Shown: positions 22,073 through 32,434, numbered from the stretch's first letter. The stretch is 32,434 nucleotides of DNA from JBBSVE01 sp038233815 (GCA_038233815.1 JBBSVE010000015.1:1-32434), one strand, 5' to 3'. The notes: generated from the letters alone by a model not told the origin. Numbers and translations are program-made.

Positions 22073-22981
22073 ATGGCCGAGACACACGAGGTCGAGCCGA
22101 GGAAGCGACGGCAGAGTGCCGCCCTGCGCCTGATGATCTCGGGTCTGCTGGCCCTGCCCTACCGCATCCGCGTGCCGCTTTGCGGGTGGGTGACGTCGCG
22201 CGTGATCGCCCGCATCGCGGGTTACGATGCCCGCATCCGTGACAATCTCGGCGCCGTCATGCCCGACCTGCCGGAGCGGGAAATCCGGCGTCTGGTTCGC
22301 GCCGTTCCCGACAACGTGGGCCGGATGCTGATCGAGCTCTATTCGGGGGCGGAGTTCGTGAAGCACGCAGCCTCACACCCGGTGGTCGGGCCGGGCGTCC
22401 CGGCACTGCAAGAAGCCCATCTCGCGCGCCGTCCGGTGGTGCTCGTCACCGGGCATCTGGGCAATTACGAGGCCCTGCGCGCCGCCCTTCTGGCGCAGGG
22501 CTTTGACGTGGGCGTGCTCTACCGACCGATGGCGGATCCGCAGTTCAACGACACCTACGTCGCCGCGATGGAGCAGATCGGCACCAAAAATTTCCCCCGC
22601 GGGCGGCAGGGTCTGGGCGCGATGATCCGCTTTCTGCGCAACGGCGGGATGCTCGGCCTGCTTATCGACCAGCACATGGCGCATGGCGCGGCGCTGACCT
22701 TCTTCGGGCGCACGGCACTCACCGCCTTGTCGGCGGCGGAGCTTGCGCTGAAATATGACGCGCTCGTCGTGCCGGTCTATGGCATCCGCCGACCCGATGG
22801 TCTGGAGTTCGACATTCTGGTGGAGGAGCCAATCCCCGCCGGCACGCCGGAGGCGATGACCCAGGCCCTGAACGACTCACTGGAACGGCAGGTTCGCGCG
22901 CACATGGATCAGTGGCTCTGGATCCACCGGCGCTGGAAGGGCGGTCAGGCGCTGGACGCGGCGAACGCCGCCGGACCCTAG
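22073..22981 (+). CDS. LpxL/HtrB-like lysophospholipid acyltransferase
   Basis: About 302 residues of the lipid A biosynthesis acyltransferase family, membrane-associated enzymes adding secondary acyl chains to lipid A or acyl groups to related lipids. The catalytic HX4E motif is in TGHLGNYEALRAAL. GVLYRPMADPQFND, FPRGRQGLGAMIRFLRNGG, LLIDQHMAHGAALTFFGR and the C-terminal QWLWIHRRWK are family hallmarks. The start is uncertain: 22073 (MAETHEVEP) is preferred, but ATG at 22028 is in frame and would add 15 residues. Its TAG stop lies within the same CTAG as the stop of the convergent DUF1223 gene. Confidence 0.85.
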   Translation: MAETHEVEPRKRRQSAALRLMISGLLALPYRIRVPLCGWVTSRVIARIAGYDARIRDNLGAVMPDLPEREIRRLVRAVPDNVGRMLIELYSGAEFVKHAASHPVVGPGVPALQEAHLARRPVVLVTGHLGNYEALRAALLAQGFDVGVLYRPMADPQFNDTYVAAMEQIGTKNFPRGRQGLGAMIRFLRNGGMLGLLIDQHMAHGAALTFFGRTALTALSAAELALKYDALVVPVYGIRRPDGLEFDILVEEPIPAGTPEAMTQALNDSLERQVRAHMDQWLWIHRRWKGGQALDAANAAGP

Positions 22982-23685
22982 CGCGCCATTGCGGCCGCAA
23001 GGACGGGTCCCGCATCATCGGCCTGGATCACAACCACGACGCCATCGCTGCCGGGCACCGGGGCGTCCATCCGCAACGGCTCTGCCCCCGACCATTCGCC
23101 GATCTGCTGCCACCCCGTCACCACGTTACGGTAGGTGATCGTGCGGCCCGCATTCTCTCCGCGCAGGATCGCCACCTGTTCGGCGGGCCGGAACCGCACC
23201 AATTGCACCCGCATCGGTCCCGTCAGCGTCCCGGTCGCGCGCGCCCGGATCGTCAGCACCGCCTTGGTCCGGCTCAGATCGAGAGCGACCGGGCTCGGGC
23301 TCGCCAGTTCATCGGCCACCGCCCGCTCCACCTCGGCCTTGCGGCTTCCGACCACCCGCGCGGTGCCGTCCACAATCATCTGGGGGGTGTAGATCATATT
23401 GTCATGCGCGGCGGTCGCATAGGCCCGCTGTCGCGCGGTGTAACGCGCGTCGGAAAACTTGTCCTTCCAGCCGAGATAGTCCCAGTAATCCACGTGAAGC
23501 GACAACGGGATCACCCGCGCATCGCCCGCCATGCGGCCCAGAATCTCGTCCGCCGCGGGGCAGGAGGAACAGCCCTGCGAGGTGTAGAGCTCGACCAGCA
23601 CACCGCTCCGGCCCTCGGCGGCGACCGGGGCTGCGATGGCAACGGCAAGACCTGCCGCGGCGGCAGCCATGAAGGGTTGTCTCAT
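22978..23685 (-). CDS. DUF1223 family exported thioredoxin-like protein
   Basis: A 235-residue secreted protein with a signal peptide (MRQPFMAAAAAGLAVAIAAP, cleavage near VAAEG). The mature part begins with the DUF1223 signature VLVELYTSQGCSSCPAAD, a CxxC pair in a thioredoxin-like fold, then LSLHVDYWDYLGWKDKFSD and NMIYTPQMIVDG. The family is widespread in alphaproteobacteria; its function is not established, but a periplasmic thiol role is plausible. The start at 23685 is preferred over 23748 because it begins the signal peptide directly. It is convergent with the acyltransferase gene and divergent from acnA. Confidence 0.85.
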   Translation of the reverse strand: MRQPFMAAAAAGLAVAIAAPVAAEGRSGVLVELYTSQGCSSCPAADEILGRMAGDARVIPLSLHVDYWDYLGWKDKFSDARYTARQRAYATAAHDNMIYTPQMIVDGTARVVGSRKAEVERAVADELASPSPVALDLSRTKAVLTIRARATGTLTGPMRVQLVRFRPAEQVAILRGENAGRTITYRNVVTGWQQIGEWSGAEPLRMDAPVPGSDGVVVVIQADDAGPVLAAAMAR

Positions 23686-23793
23686 CAATGCTCCGATCCT
23701 CGTTGAAAGGTAGGGTCTAACCCGGTCACGCGACGGAGCGCCAATCAAGCCTGTGCGAGCCTGCGTTACAACGCCGCGACCGGAGACTCTTTG

Positions 23794-23829
23794 CGGGCGA
23801 GCGGCTTATACGGGCGAGCCGCTTGCCCG
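23794..23829. repeat. Strong hairpin with embedded direct repeat upstream of acnA
   Basis: CGGGCGAGCGGCT (23794-23806) pairs with AGCCGCTTGCCCG (23817-23829) as a 13-bp stem with one G-U pair and a 10-nt loop. The same region is also a 14-bp direct repeat with one mismatch (23794-23807 and 23811-23824). It lies between divergent DUF1223 and acnA. An AT-rich TACAAT at 23837-23842 follows, a possible -10 for acnA. A regulatory site is plausible but not shown. Confidence 0.45.
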
Positions 23830-23939
23830 GGCGGCATACAATGGTATACGGTCACGCGATGCTTGCGACGGCGGCATGCCTCGGGCATCACGAAGGCCTG
23901 ACCTGCCACCGCTGCCCCCAGCCAAGGAGAGATGTTCCC

Positions 23940-26711
<2,772 letters not shown>

Positions 26712-26731
26712 CCTCCGGCCCTGGTAGATGG

Positions 26732-26760
26732 AAAAGACACCCTCCGGGGTGCCTTTTTTT
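26732..26760 (+). terminator. Intrinsic terminator of acnA
   Basis: AAAAGACACCC-TCCG-GGGTGCCTTTT forms a hairpin with one A/C mismatch and a TCCG tetraloop (26743-26746), followed by seven T residues (26754-26760). It starts 20 bp after the acnA stop. Confidence 0.9.
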
Positions 26761-26840
26761 GGTCGAGCCGGGGATCCATAGGCTCGCGTTAAGTTCTCGC
26801 TGCCATGATCGCGCGAGGCTTGACGTGACAGGACCGCGAC

Positions 26841-26990
26841 ATGCGAACCGAACCCTCCACCCCCCGACGAACCGCAATCGAGATGTCTTTGGCGCGCGCA
26901 AGTCCCCGGGGCAGTGATGTGCAAGGGCCGCCGTGGGGCCCGGCGCTGATCGGGATGACGGCCCTGATCTTCCTGCGGCTCCTTGGCTGA
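26841..26990 (+). CDS. Small hypothetical protein with C-terminal membrane segment
   Basis: A 49-codon frame (MRTEPSTPRRTAIEMS...) in the gap between the acnA terminator and ccmG. It has an AGGA ribosome site eight bases before the ATG, an arginine-rich N-terminal half, and a hydrophobic end PALIGMTALIFLRLLG that could be a single membrane helix. Third codon positions in its second half are strongly G/C, like real genes here. No family is recognised. It ends 10 bp before the convergent ccmG stop. It may be a genuine small membrane protein or a chance frame. Confidence 0.4.
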   Translation: MRTEPSTPRRTAIEMSLARASPRGSDVQGPPWGPALIGMTALIFLRLLG

Positions 26991-27000
26991 ATCGGAATGG

Positions 27001-27528
27001 CTACTTCGCCGCCGTCTCCATCGCGGGCCGAAGCGTGCCCTCGATATCGCGTTTGGTGAGCGGCCCCGCGAAACGCAGGACCACACGCCCCTCGCCGTCG
27101 ATCAAATAGGTCTCCGGCACCCCGTAGACGCCCCAGTCGAGCGCCATCGGTCCACCATCCGCCCCGATGGCCCGGTAGGGATTGCCCAGCTCCGCCAGAT
27201 AGGCGGCGGCGTTATCCCCCGAGTCCTTGTAGTTGACGCCATAGATCGGCACCCCCTCGGCGGCGAGACCTTCGAGCACGCCATGCTCAGCCCGGCAGGG
27301 CGCGCACCAGCTGGCCCAGAAATTCAGGAGTTTCACACCCGGAGTCCGAAGCGCCGCGTTGTCGAAGGTCGGCAAGCCTGCCATCGCCGCCACCGCGACC
27401 GCCGGCGCCTCGCGGCCCACGATCGCCGACGGCAGGGCGTCGGGATCGCCCCGGTTCATACCGAAGACGAACAGCGTCGCAAGCCCCGCAAAAAGTACCG
27501 GCGGAAGGATCATCAGCACTCTAGCCAT
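27001..27528 (-). CDS. ccmG: CcmG/DsbE thiol-disulfide protein for cytochrome c maturation
   Basis: A 175-residue membrane-anchored periplasmic thioredoxin that keeps apocytochrome c haem-binding cysteines reduced (HelX in Rhodobacter). An N-terminal anchor (residues ~5-24) is followed by LLNFWASWCAPCRAEH, with the redox pair Cys75-Cys78, then IYGVNYKDSGDNAAAYL, the cis-Pro region YGVPETYLIDGEG and KRDIEGTLRP. It is the last gene of ccmABCDG; its ATG overlaps the ccmD stop by 8 bp. Confidence 0.94.
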   Translation of the reverse strand: MARVLMILPPVLFAGLATLFVFGMNRGDPDALPSAIVGREAPAVAVAAMAGLPTFDNAALRTPGVKLLNFWASWCAPCRAEHGVLEGLAAEGVPIYGVNYKDSGDNAAAYLAELGNPYRAIGADGGPMALDWGVYGVPETYLIDGEGRVVLRFAGPLTKRDIEGTLRPAMETAAK

Positions 27529-27679
27529 CGTGTCGCCTCTGTTGTGCCTCTACCGCCCGCAGCGCGCGGCGCACTGCCCGCCCCCGCCACCATGTAAGCA
27601 GGATCACGCCGCACAAAAGCACGATCGCGAGCCCGTAGGAGCCCAACACCTCGGGCGCATATTTGCCAAGATCGGGCAT
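27521..27679 (-). CDS. ccmD: Haem exporter protein CcmD
   Basis: A 52-residue single-span membrane protein (MPDLGKYAPEVLGSYGLAIV, then LLCGVILLTWWRGRAVRRAL) that stabilises the CcmABC complex and helps release holo-CcmE. Small size, a Tyr-containing N-terminus, one helix followed by an Arg-rich tail, and the position between ccmC and ccmG identify it. Its start overlaps the ccmC TGA by one base (TGATG), and its stop overlaps ccmG by 8 bp. Confidence 0.88.
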   Translation of the reverse strand: MPDLGKYAPEVLGSYGLAIVLLCGVILLTWWRGRAVRRALRAVEAQQRRHDG

Positions 27680-28407
27680 CACGCCATCCTCTCCCGCGCG
27701 ATCAGCGCGGACAGGCGCCGGGCCCGCACCTCGGTCCGCGTGCGCGCAAGGACGAGCGCCAGAAAGGTCAGGATGAAGCCTGCGATGCAGACCATGAGCG
27801 GAAACCAGAACACGTTGGCTACATGGTCGGCCCGGTCCATCGACAAGCTCGCCCCCTGATGCAGACCCTGGTTCCAGAACAGCACTGCATACCGGCTCAG
27901 CACCGCAAAGACCGACCCCACCATGCACAGGACCGAGGTGAGATCCGCCGCCGTGTCAGGATCCTCCACCGCCGACCAGAGCGCGATGTAGCCCATATAG
28001 AACAGCGCGAGGATCAGGAACGAGGTCAGCCGCGGATCCCAGACCCACCATGTCCCCCACATCGGCTGCCCCCAAAGCGCGCCGGTCACGAGCGCAATGG
28101 CCGTGAACGTGAGGCCCACGGGTGCTGCCGCCCGCGCGGCCAGCGCCGAGACGTGATGCCGCCGCACCAGCCAGATCAGCGAGGCGACCAGCATCATTCC
28201 CCAGGCATTGATCGCCATCATCGCGGCGGGCACGTGGAGGTAGATGATCTTCACCGTCGATTTCTGCTGGTAGTCGTCCGGCGTGAAGAAAAAGCCCCAT
28301 ATCAGGCCGGTGACGACGCAAAGCGCCGCCGCGACCGCGATAGGCGGCAGCAGGCGCCCCGAAAGCGCCATGAATTTCTGCGGGTTGGCATATTCCCAAA
28401 GCGACAT
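27679..28407 (-). CDS. ccmC: Haem transporter/ligase subunit CcmC
   Basis: A 242-residue inner-membrane protein with six hydrophobic segments that handles haem for attachment to CcmE. The tryptophan-rich motif WGTWWVWDPRLTSFLIL is intact, flanked by conserved histidines (IIYLHVPAAMMAINAW and DRADHVANVFW). The start at 28407 (MSLWEYANPQKF) is the typical CcmC N-terminus. It lies 51 bp downstream of ccmB and overlaps ccmD. Confidence 0.95.
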   Translation of the reverse strand: MSLWEYANPQKFMALSGRLLPPIAVAAALCVVTGLIWGFFFTPDDYQQKSTVKIIYLHVPAAMMAINAWGMMLVASLIWLVRRHHVSALAARAAAPVGLTFTAIALVTGALWGQPMWGTWWVWDPRLTSFLILALFYMGYIALWSAVEDPDTAADLTSVLCMVGSVFAVLSRYAVLFWNQGLHQGASLSMDRADHVANVFWFPLMVCIAGFILTFLALVLARTRTEVRARRLSALIARERMA

Positions 28408-28458
28408 GCGGTTCTGCTAGACGTTCCATTCTCCGGCCACAAGCATACAGCAGATCCT

Positions 28459-29115
28459 TCACCGGAGGTTGATGCGGATTGCCGCAGCCGCGGCGAACGG
28501 CAAGAGCGCGCCGGCACCCAGCGTCACCCCCGTCATCAGCATCAGCGCCGTCGCCGCATCGCCGCCCGTGGCCCCGCGCCGGACCGCCTCCGCCCCGAAG
28601 ATCAGCGTCGGCACATAGAGCGGCAGCACCAGAAGCGACAGCAACAGCCCGCCCCGTTTGAGCCCCACCGTCACCGCCGCCCCGAACGCGCCGATCACCG
28701 ATAGCGCGGGCGTGCCAAGTGCGAGCGCCGCCAGAAGCCAGCCATAGCCCGGCGCGGGCAGGTTCAGAAGAAGCGCCATGACCGGTGCCGCCAGCGTCAG
28801 CGGCAGACCGGTCACGATCCAGTGCGCGAGCGCCTTGACGGCGACGACCCCCTCCATCGGCACCGGTGCGGTGGCCAGCAGATCGAGCGAGCCGTCCTCG
28901 GCATCGAGTGCGAAGATCCGGTCGAGGCTCAGGAGGCACGCGAGCAACGCGCCGACCCAGAGGATCCCGGGTGCGATCCGGGCCAGCAGCGCAGGCTCCG
29001 GCCCGACGCCCAGGGGCACGAGCACGGCAAGCAGCAGGAAGAACGCGAGCCCCAGACCGAACCCGCTGCCCGCGCGGAGCGCCAGACGGAGGTCGCGCAG
29101 GAAAAGCGCCGTCAT
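28459..29115 (-). CDS. ccmB: Haem exporter permease CcmB
   Basis: A 218-residue membrane protein, partner of the CcmA ATPase in the complex that releases holo-CcmE. The segment LARIAPGILWVGALLACLLSL and DAEDGSLDLLATAPVPMEGV are CcmB hallmarks; about six hydrophobic helices follow, with VLPLYVPTLIFGAEA near the end. The start at 29115 (MTALFLRDLRLALRAG) is set by the 4-bp overlap with the ccmA stop; a longer in-frame start lies inside ccmA. Confidence 0.93.
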   Translation of the reverse strand: MTALFLRDLRLALRAGSGFGLGLAFFLLLAVLVPLGVGPEPALLARIAPGILWVGALLACLLSLDRIFALDAEDGSLDLLATAPVPMEGVVAVKALAHWIVTGLPLTLAAPVMALLLNLPAPGYGWLLAALALGTPALSVIGAFGAAVTVGLKRGGLLLSLLVLPLYVPTLIFGAEAVRRGATGGDAATALMLMTGVTLGAGALLPFAAAAAIRINLR

Positions 29116-29729
29116 TCGAATCCCTCCGCGCCGCCGAACGCCGCCGAGGGTCGCGCCTTGAACCGCCCGAGATCGAGGCTCCGCGCGCCGGACAGGGCGA
29201 GATCCGGGTGGGTCGCGATCACCGCCATGCCGCCTGCCGCGCGGTGCGCCTCCAGCACCGCCATCAGGCGCGAGACGGAACCCGTATCGAGCGACACCGT
29301 CGGCTCGTCCAGCAACCACAAGCCCCGCCCGGCAAGGATCAGCCGCGCCAGCCCGACGCGCCGCCGCTGCCCGGCGGAGAGGGTTCCGCCGCGCCGCTCG
29401 CCCAAGGCATCAAGGTCCATCGCGGACTTCGCGCGGTTCATGAGATTGGATCCGTAGATACCTGACCAGAATGACAGATTCTCGTCCACCGTCAGCACGG
29501 CTTTCACTCCGTCGGTGTGGGCCGCATAGGCCATTCCCTCCGCCGGGGCGTCGATGGTTCCCGACGTCGCCGGCTGCAATCCCGCCAGCGTGCGCAGCAG
29601 CGTCGTCTTGCCCACCCCGTTCGGTCCGCGCAGGATCAGCGCCTCCCCCGGTGCCACGACGAACCTCACACCCTCCAGCAGCGGCAGGCCGCCCCGCTGG
29701 ATGGAAAGATCGGTGACGGTGAGGGTCAT
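29112..29729 (-). CDS. ccmA: Cytochrome c biogenesis ATPase CcmA
   Basis: A 205-residue ABC ATPase driving holo-CcmE release in cytochrome c maturation. Walker A LRGPNGVGKTTLLRTLAG, signature TLSAGQRRRVGLARL, Walker B LWLLDEPTVSLD and the switch His (VIATHPDL) are complete. It opens the ccmABCDG cluster (hel order of Rhodobacter). ccmE, ccmF and ccmH are not in the window. tgt ends 58 bp upstream on the same strand, with a 7-bp hairpin between them. Confidence 0.94.
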   Translation of the reverse strand: MTLTVTDLSIQRGGLPLLEGVRFVVAPGEALILRGPNGVGKTTLLRTLAGLQPATSGTIDAPAEGMAYAAHTDGVKAVLTVDENLSFWSGIYGSNLMNRAKSAMDLDALGERRGGTLSAGQRRRVGLARLILAGRGLWLLDEPTVSLDTGSVSRLMAVLEAHRAAGGMAVIATHPDLALSGARSLDLGRFKARPSAAFGGAEGFE

Positions 29730-29730
29730 G

Positions 29731-29755
29731 CGCCCCGCCTAACGCAGTCGGGGCG
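29731..29755 (-). terminator. Hairpin between tgt and ccmA
   Basis: CGCCCCG (29731-29737) and CGGGGCG (29749-29755) form a perfect 7-bp stem with an 11-nt loop, ending directly against the ccmA start codon. No T-run is present, so it may modulate ccmA translation rather than terminate tgt transcription. Confidence 0.3.
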
Positions 29756-29787
29756 GATTGTCACAGAGGGTTTGCGGGCCATGACTC

Positions 29788-30915
29788 TTAGATCGGGTCC
29801 ACGTCGCCTGTCGCACGGGCTGCGTGGAATGCCGCCACGAAAGCGGCAAGCGACGCGGTGGCGATGGCGTCCCTAAGACCGGCCATAAGCTCCTGATAGT
29901 AATGCAGGTTGTGCCACGTCAGCAGCATGGAGCCGAGGATCTCGTCGGCGCGCACGACATGGTGGAGGTAGGCGCGGGAATAGCCCGAGCAGGCGGGGCA
30001 GCGGCACGCCTCGTCCAGCGGGCGGGGGTCGTCGCGGTGGCGCGCGTTCTTCAGATTGACCGCGCCACGCCGCGTGAAGGCCTGCCCGGTGCGCCCGGAC
30101 CGCGAGGGCAGCACGCAGTCCATCATGTCGATACCGCGTTCCACTGCGCCCACGATATCATCAGGCTTGCCCACGCCCATGAGGTAGCGCGGGCGATCCG
30201 CGGGCAACATGTCGCAGGCATAGTCCAGCACGCCGAACATCGCCGCCTGCCCTTCGCCAACCGCGAGGCCCCCGACCGCGTATCCATCGAACCCGATCGC
30301 GCGCAAAGCTTCGGCGCTTTCGGCCCGCAGGGCTTGCGTCACGCCGCCCTGCTGGATGCCGAAGAGCGCGTGCCCCGGCCGGTCCCCAAACGCCTCGCGC
30401 GACCGCGCGGCCCAGCGCATGGAAAGCCGCATGCTCGCCGCCACGGCATCGTCGGTCGCGGGCAGCGCGGGACATTCGTCGAACGCCATCACGATGTCGG
30501 AGCCCAGAAGCCGCTGGATCTCCATGCTCCGTTCCGGCGTCAGCATGTGCCTCGAGCCGTCGATGTGGGAGGCGAAGCGCACACCCTCCTCCGTCAGTTT
30601 GCGGAGCTTGGAGAGGCTCATGACCTGAAATCCGCCCGAATCGGTCAGGATGGGCCGGTCCCAGTTCATGAACCGGTGGAGCCCGCCCAGCGTCGCGATC
30701 CGTTCCGCCGTGGGCCGCAACATCAGGTGGTAGGTGTTGCCCAGAAGGATGTCGGCGCCGGTCTCGCGCACCGATTCGGGGCGCATCGCCTTGACGGTGG
30801 CGGCGGTGCCCACGGGCATGAAGGCGGGGGTGCGGATCTGCCCCCGGGGGGTGGAGATGAGGCCTTGGCGCGCGTGGCCGTCGCGGGCCTCCACGGCGAA
30901 CTGGAAGCTGTCCAT
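29788..30915 (-). CDS. tgt: Queuine/preQ1 tRNA-guanine transglycosylase
   Basis: Exchanges guanine at the wobble position of GUN-anticodon tRNAs for preQ1. It has 375 residues, the standard length. TPAFMPVGTAATVKAM, LLGNTYHLMLRP, ILTDSGGFQVMSL (Asp92, substrate binding), FDECPA, GYAVGGLAVGE, DCVLPSRSGRTGQAFT (with the catalytic Asp) and the zinc site CRCPACSGYSRAYLHH are all present. The start at 30915 (MDSFQFAVEA) is preceded by GGAGGA; the in-frame extension to 31098 overlaps modA and is rejected. It is divergent from modA across 122 bp. Confidence 0.96.
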   Translation of the reverse strand: MDSFQFAVEARDGHARQGLISTPRGQIRTPAFMPVGTAATVKAMRPESVRETGADILLGNTYHLMLRPTAERIATLGGLHRFMNWDRPILTDSGGFQVMSLSKLRKLTEEGVRFASHIDGSRHMLTPERSMEIQRLLGSDIVMAFDECPALPATDDAVAASMRLSMRWAARSREAFGDRPGHALFGIQQGGVTQALRAESAEALRAIGFDGYAVGGLAVGEGQAAMFGVLDYACDMLPADRPRYLMGVGKPDDIVGAVERGIDMMDCVLPSRSGRTGQAFTRRGAVNLKNARHRDDPRPLDEACRCPACSGYSRAYLHHVVRADEILGSMLLTWHNLHYYQELMAGLRDAIATASLAAFVAAFHAARATGDVDPI

Positions 30916-31037
30916 CGGTCCTCCTGCCTCAGACGGCGCGCACCCGCCTCCCATCCCGGCTATTGCCTGCACCCCGCCGCCCGCGTCAATATCCAACGCC
31001 GACTCGGTCCCCGCAGGACCGGCACAAGGAGCCGCAC

Positions 31038-31757
31038 ATGATCCGCCTCGCCCTGCTCCTCCTGACGCTTGCCACGCCCGCGGCGGCCGAAACAGCACTG
31101 GCTGGCGTCGCCGCGAATTTCGCCACGACGGCAGAGACCCTGTCCGCCGCCTACGAGAAGCAGACCGGCGACCGAATCGAGGTCACGACCGGCTCGACCG
31201 GCAAGCTCTATGCCCAGATCGGATCGGGCGCGCCCTACGATCTGATGCTGTCGGCGGATCAGGCAACGCCGCTGAGGTTGCAGGGCGAGGGACACGGCGT
31301 CCCCGTCTCCTATGCCGAGGGTCGTCTGGCGCTCTGGGCACCCGATGCCTCGCCGGATGCCGACCCGAAGGCCGCGCTGACGCACGTGCGGCATGTCGCC
31401 ATCGCAAACCCCGATCTCGCGCCCTACGGCAAGGCCACCGTCGCCGCGATCGAAGGGATGGGACTGACCGGCGCGCTTGAGAACCGGATCGTGACGGGGG
31501 AGAATGTCGGGCAGGCCTTCGCGCTCGTGAAAAGCCGTGCTGCCGAGGCGGGGTTCATCGCGGCATCGGCGCTCGGGCCGGACGACGGCGGGCTGCGCTG
31601 GATCGTGACGCCGGCGCTCTACCCGCAGATCCGGCAGGATGCGATCCTGCTGCGCCACGGGGCGGAGAACAGGGCTGCGCAGGGCTTCATGCTTTACCTC
31701 ACGTCGGCCCCCGCGCAGGCGATCATCGAGGCCGCGGGCTACGGCATCCCCCGGTGA
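31038..31757 (+). CDS. modA: Molybdate ABC transporter substrate-binding protein
   Basis: A 239-residue periplasmic molybdate (and tungstate) binding protein. The signal peptide is MIRLALLLLTLATPAAAE; the mature protein has the ModA pattern: GVAANFATTAETLSAAYE, VTTGSTGKLYAQIGSGAPYD, LMLSADQATPLRL, ANPDLAPYGKA, RIVTGENVGQAFALVKS, AGFIAASAL, and QGFMLYLTSAPAQAIIEAAG then YGIP at the end. The ATG at 31038 has AAGGAG nine bases upstream. No ModE-box could be recognised upstream. modB begins 7 bp after its stop. Confidence 0.95.
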   Translation: MIRLALLLLTLATPAAAETALAGVAANFATTAETLSAAYEKQTGDRIEVTTGSTGKLYAQIGSGAPYDLMLSADQATPLRLQGEGHGVPVSYAEGRLALWAPDASPDADPKAALTHVRHVAIANPDLAPYGKATVAAIEGMGLTGALENRIVTGENVGQAFALVKSRAAEAGFIAASALGPDDGGLRWIVTPALYPQIRQDAILLRHGAENRAAQGFMLYLTSAPAQAIIEAAGYGIPR

Positions 31758-31764
31758 GCGCCCC

Positions 31765-32434
31765 GTGACGGCAGGTGACATTGCGGCCGCCCTCGCCCCC
31801 CTGAGGCTGTCGCTGGAGCTTGCCGGCGTCACCACCGTCTGCCTTTTGTTCCTCGCCACCCCCCTTGCCCTCTGGCTGTCGCGCACCCGCACCCGCGCCC
31901 GCCCGCTGGTGGAGGCGCTGACCGCCCTGCCGCTCGTGCTGCCGCCGACGGTTCTGGGATTCTACATCCTGCTCCTGTTCAGTCCGGCCTCTGCGTTCGG
32001 CGGCTTCTGGCTGCGCCTGACGGGGGACACGCTGACGTTTTCCTTCACCGGGCTCGTGCTCGCCTCGATCCTCTACTCTCTGCCCTTCGCCGTGCAACCG
32101 CTGCAAGCCGCGTTCGAGACGCAGGGCACCGCCCCGACGGAGGCCGCCGCGATGCTGCGCGCAGGCCCGTGGGACCGGTTCGCGAGCGTGACCCTCCCGC
32201 TGGCCCGGCGTGGCTACCTGACGGCGGCGGTGCTGACCTTCGCCCATACGCTGGGGGAGTTCGGCGTCGTGCTGATGGTCGGCGGCAACATTCCCGGCCG
32301 CACCAAGGTCATCTCCATCGCGATCTACGAGCAGGTGGAGACGATCCGCTACGCCGAGGCGCATCTGCTCTCGGGCATCCTGCTGGTCTTTTCCTTCGGC
32401 ATGCTGGCGCTCGTCTATGCGGTCAACCGCACGG
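31765..32434 (+). CDS. modB: Molybdate ABC transporter permease, 3' end cut by window edge
   Basis: Permease subunit of the molybdate importer; about 223 residues are visible, nearly the whole ~225-residue family length. It starts at a GTG (31765, MTAGDIAAALAPLRLSLELA), 7 bp after modA; another GTG at 31754 runs into a stop after four codons. Hydrophobic segments include VTTVCLLFLATPLALWLS, LTALPLVLPPTVLGFYILLL and SGILLVFSFGMLALVYAV. EAAAMLRAGPWDRFASVTLP is the EAA loop contacting the ATPase, and FAHTLGEFGVVLMVGGNIPG is a ModB hallmark. modC presumably follows beyond the edge. Confidence 0.94.
   Translation, partial: MTAGDIAAALAPLRLSLELAGVTTVCLLFLATPLALWLSRTRTRARPLVEALTALPLVLPPTVLGFYILLLFSPASAFGGFWLRLTGDTLTFSFTGLVLASILYSLPFAVQPLQAAFETQGTAPTEAAAMLRAGPWDRFASVTLPLARRGYLTAAVLTFAHTLGEFGVVLMVGGNIPGRTKVISIAIYEQVETIRYAEAHLLSGILLVFSFGMLALVYAVNRT

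Noticed and set aside
30916..31037. ModE box or molybdenum-cofactor riboswitch upstream of modA
   Set aside because: No symmetrical AT-rich ModE-type site is visible, and the 122-bp gap is probably too short for both the tgt promoter and a riboswitch of that size.

Overview
The window is a high-GC, densely packed chromosomal segment with ordinary core genes. It most resembles the alphaproteobacterial order Rhodobacterales (Rhodobacteraceae / roseobacter group). The signs are the cytochrome c maturation order ccmA-ccmB-ccmC-ccmD-ccmG (the helABCDX order of Rhodobacter), glnB-glnA, ribosomal protein S6 and L9 C-terminal tails, a Hint-domain protein, a DUF3445 protein, and Brucella/Rhizobium-type erythritol genes. 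No insertion sequence, prophage, CRISPR array or integrase gene is visible. The genus cannot be named from the sequence alone.

Positions 1-8333 form an erythritol (polyol) uptake and catabolism locus. A leftward operon encodes a DUF2291 membrane-anchored protein and an ABC transporter (ATPase, permease, and a binding protein cut by the window edge). A rightward, overlapping operon encodes eryA (kinase), eryB (dehydrogenase) and eryC (racemase). The 306-bp divergent region between them carries two outward-facing TTGACA boxes and a perfect 15-bp palindrome. The regulator eryD and the later isomerases eryH and eryI are not in the window.

Positions 8334-9790 hold the rpsF-rpsR-rplI operon and its stem-loop. 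Positions 9804-13319 are leftward: tRNA-Leu(UAG) directly upstream of tig, then a leader with three hairpins, then a translationally coupled DUF2231 membrane protein and a periplasmic sorbosone-dehydrogenase-like (PQQ-type) protein. Positions 13507-15495 hold a degenerate stand-alone Hint-domain protein facing the NAD(P)HX repair enzyme nnr.

Positions 15670-19390 are nitrogen-related: glnB-glnA with a strong terminator, then, leftward, a DUF3445 haem-type N-demethylase-like gene followed by an agmatinase-family ureohydrolase. Positions 19496-22981 are rightward: purB with a 15-bp terminal duplication, an orphan divergent fliG, and an LpxL-like acyltransferase. The acyltransferase shares a CTAG stop tetranucleotide with a convergent DUF1223 gene.

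Positions 23794-26760 hold a strong hairpin, acnA and its terminator. A 49-residue membrane-tail ORF follows. Then come the leftward ccm operon (29729-27001), tgt upstream of it, and the divergent molybdate transporter modA-modB, which runs off the right edge.

No clearly new defence or mobile system is visible. The best unexplained items are the DUF2231/PQQ-type pair with its hairpin leader, the DUF3445-ureohydrolase pair, the degenerate Hint protein, the divergent FliG, and the operator-like palindrome in the erythritol locus.
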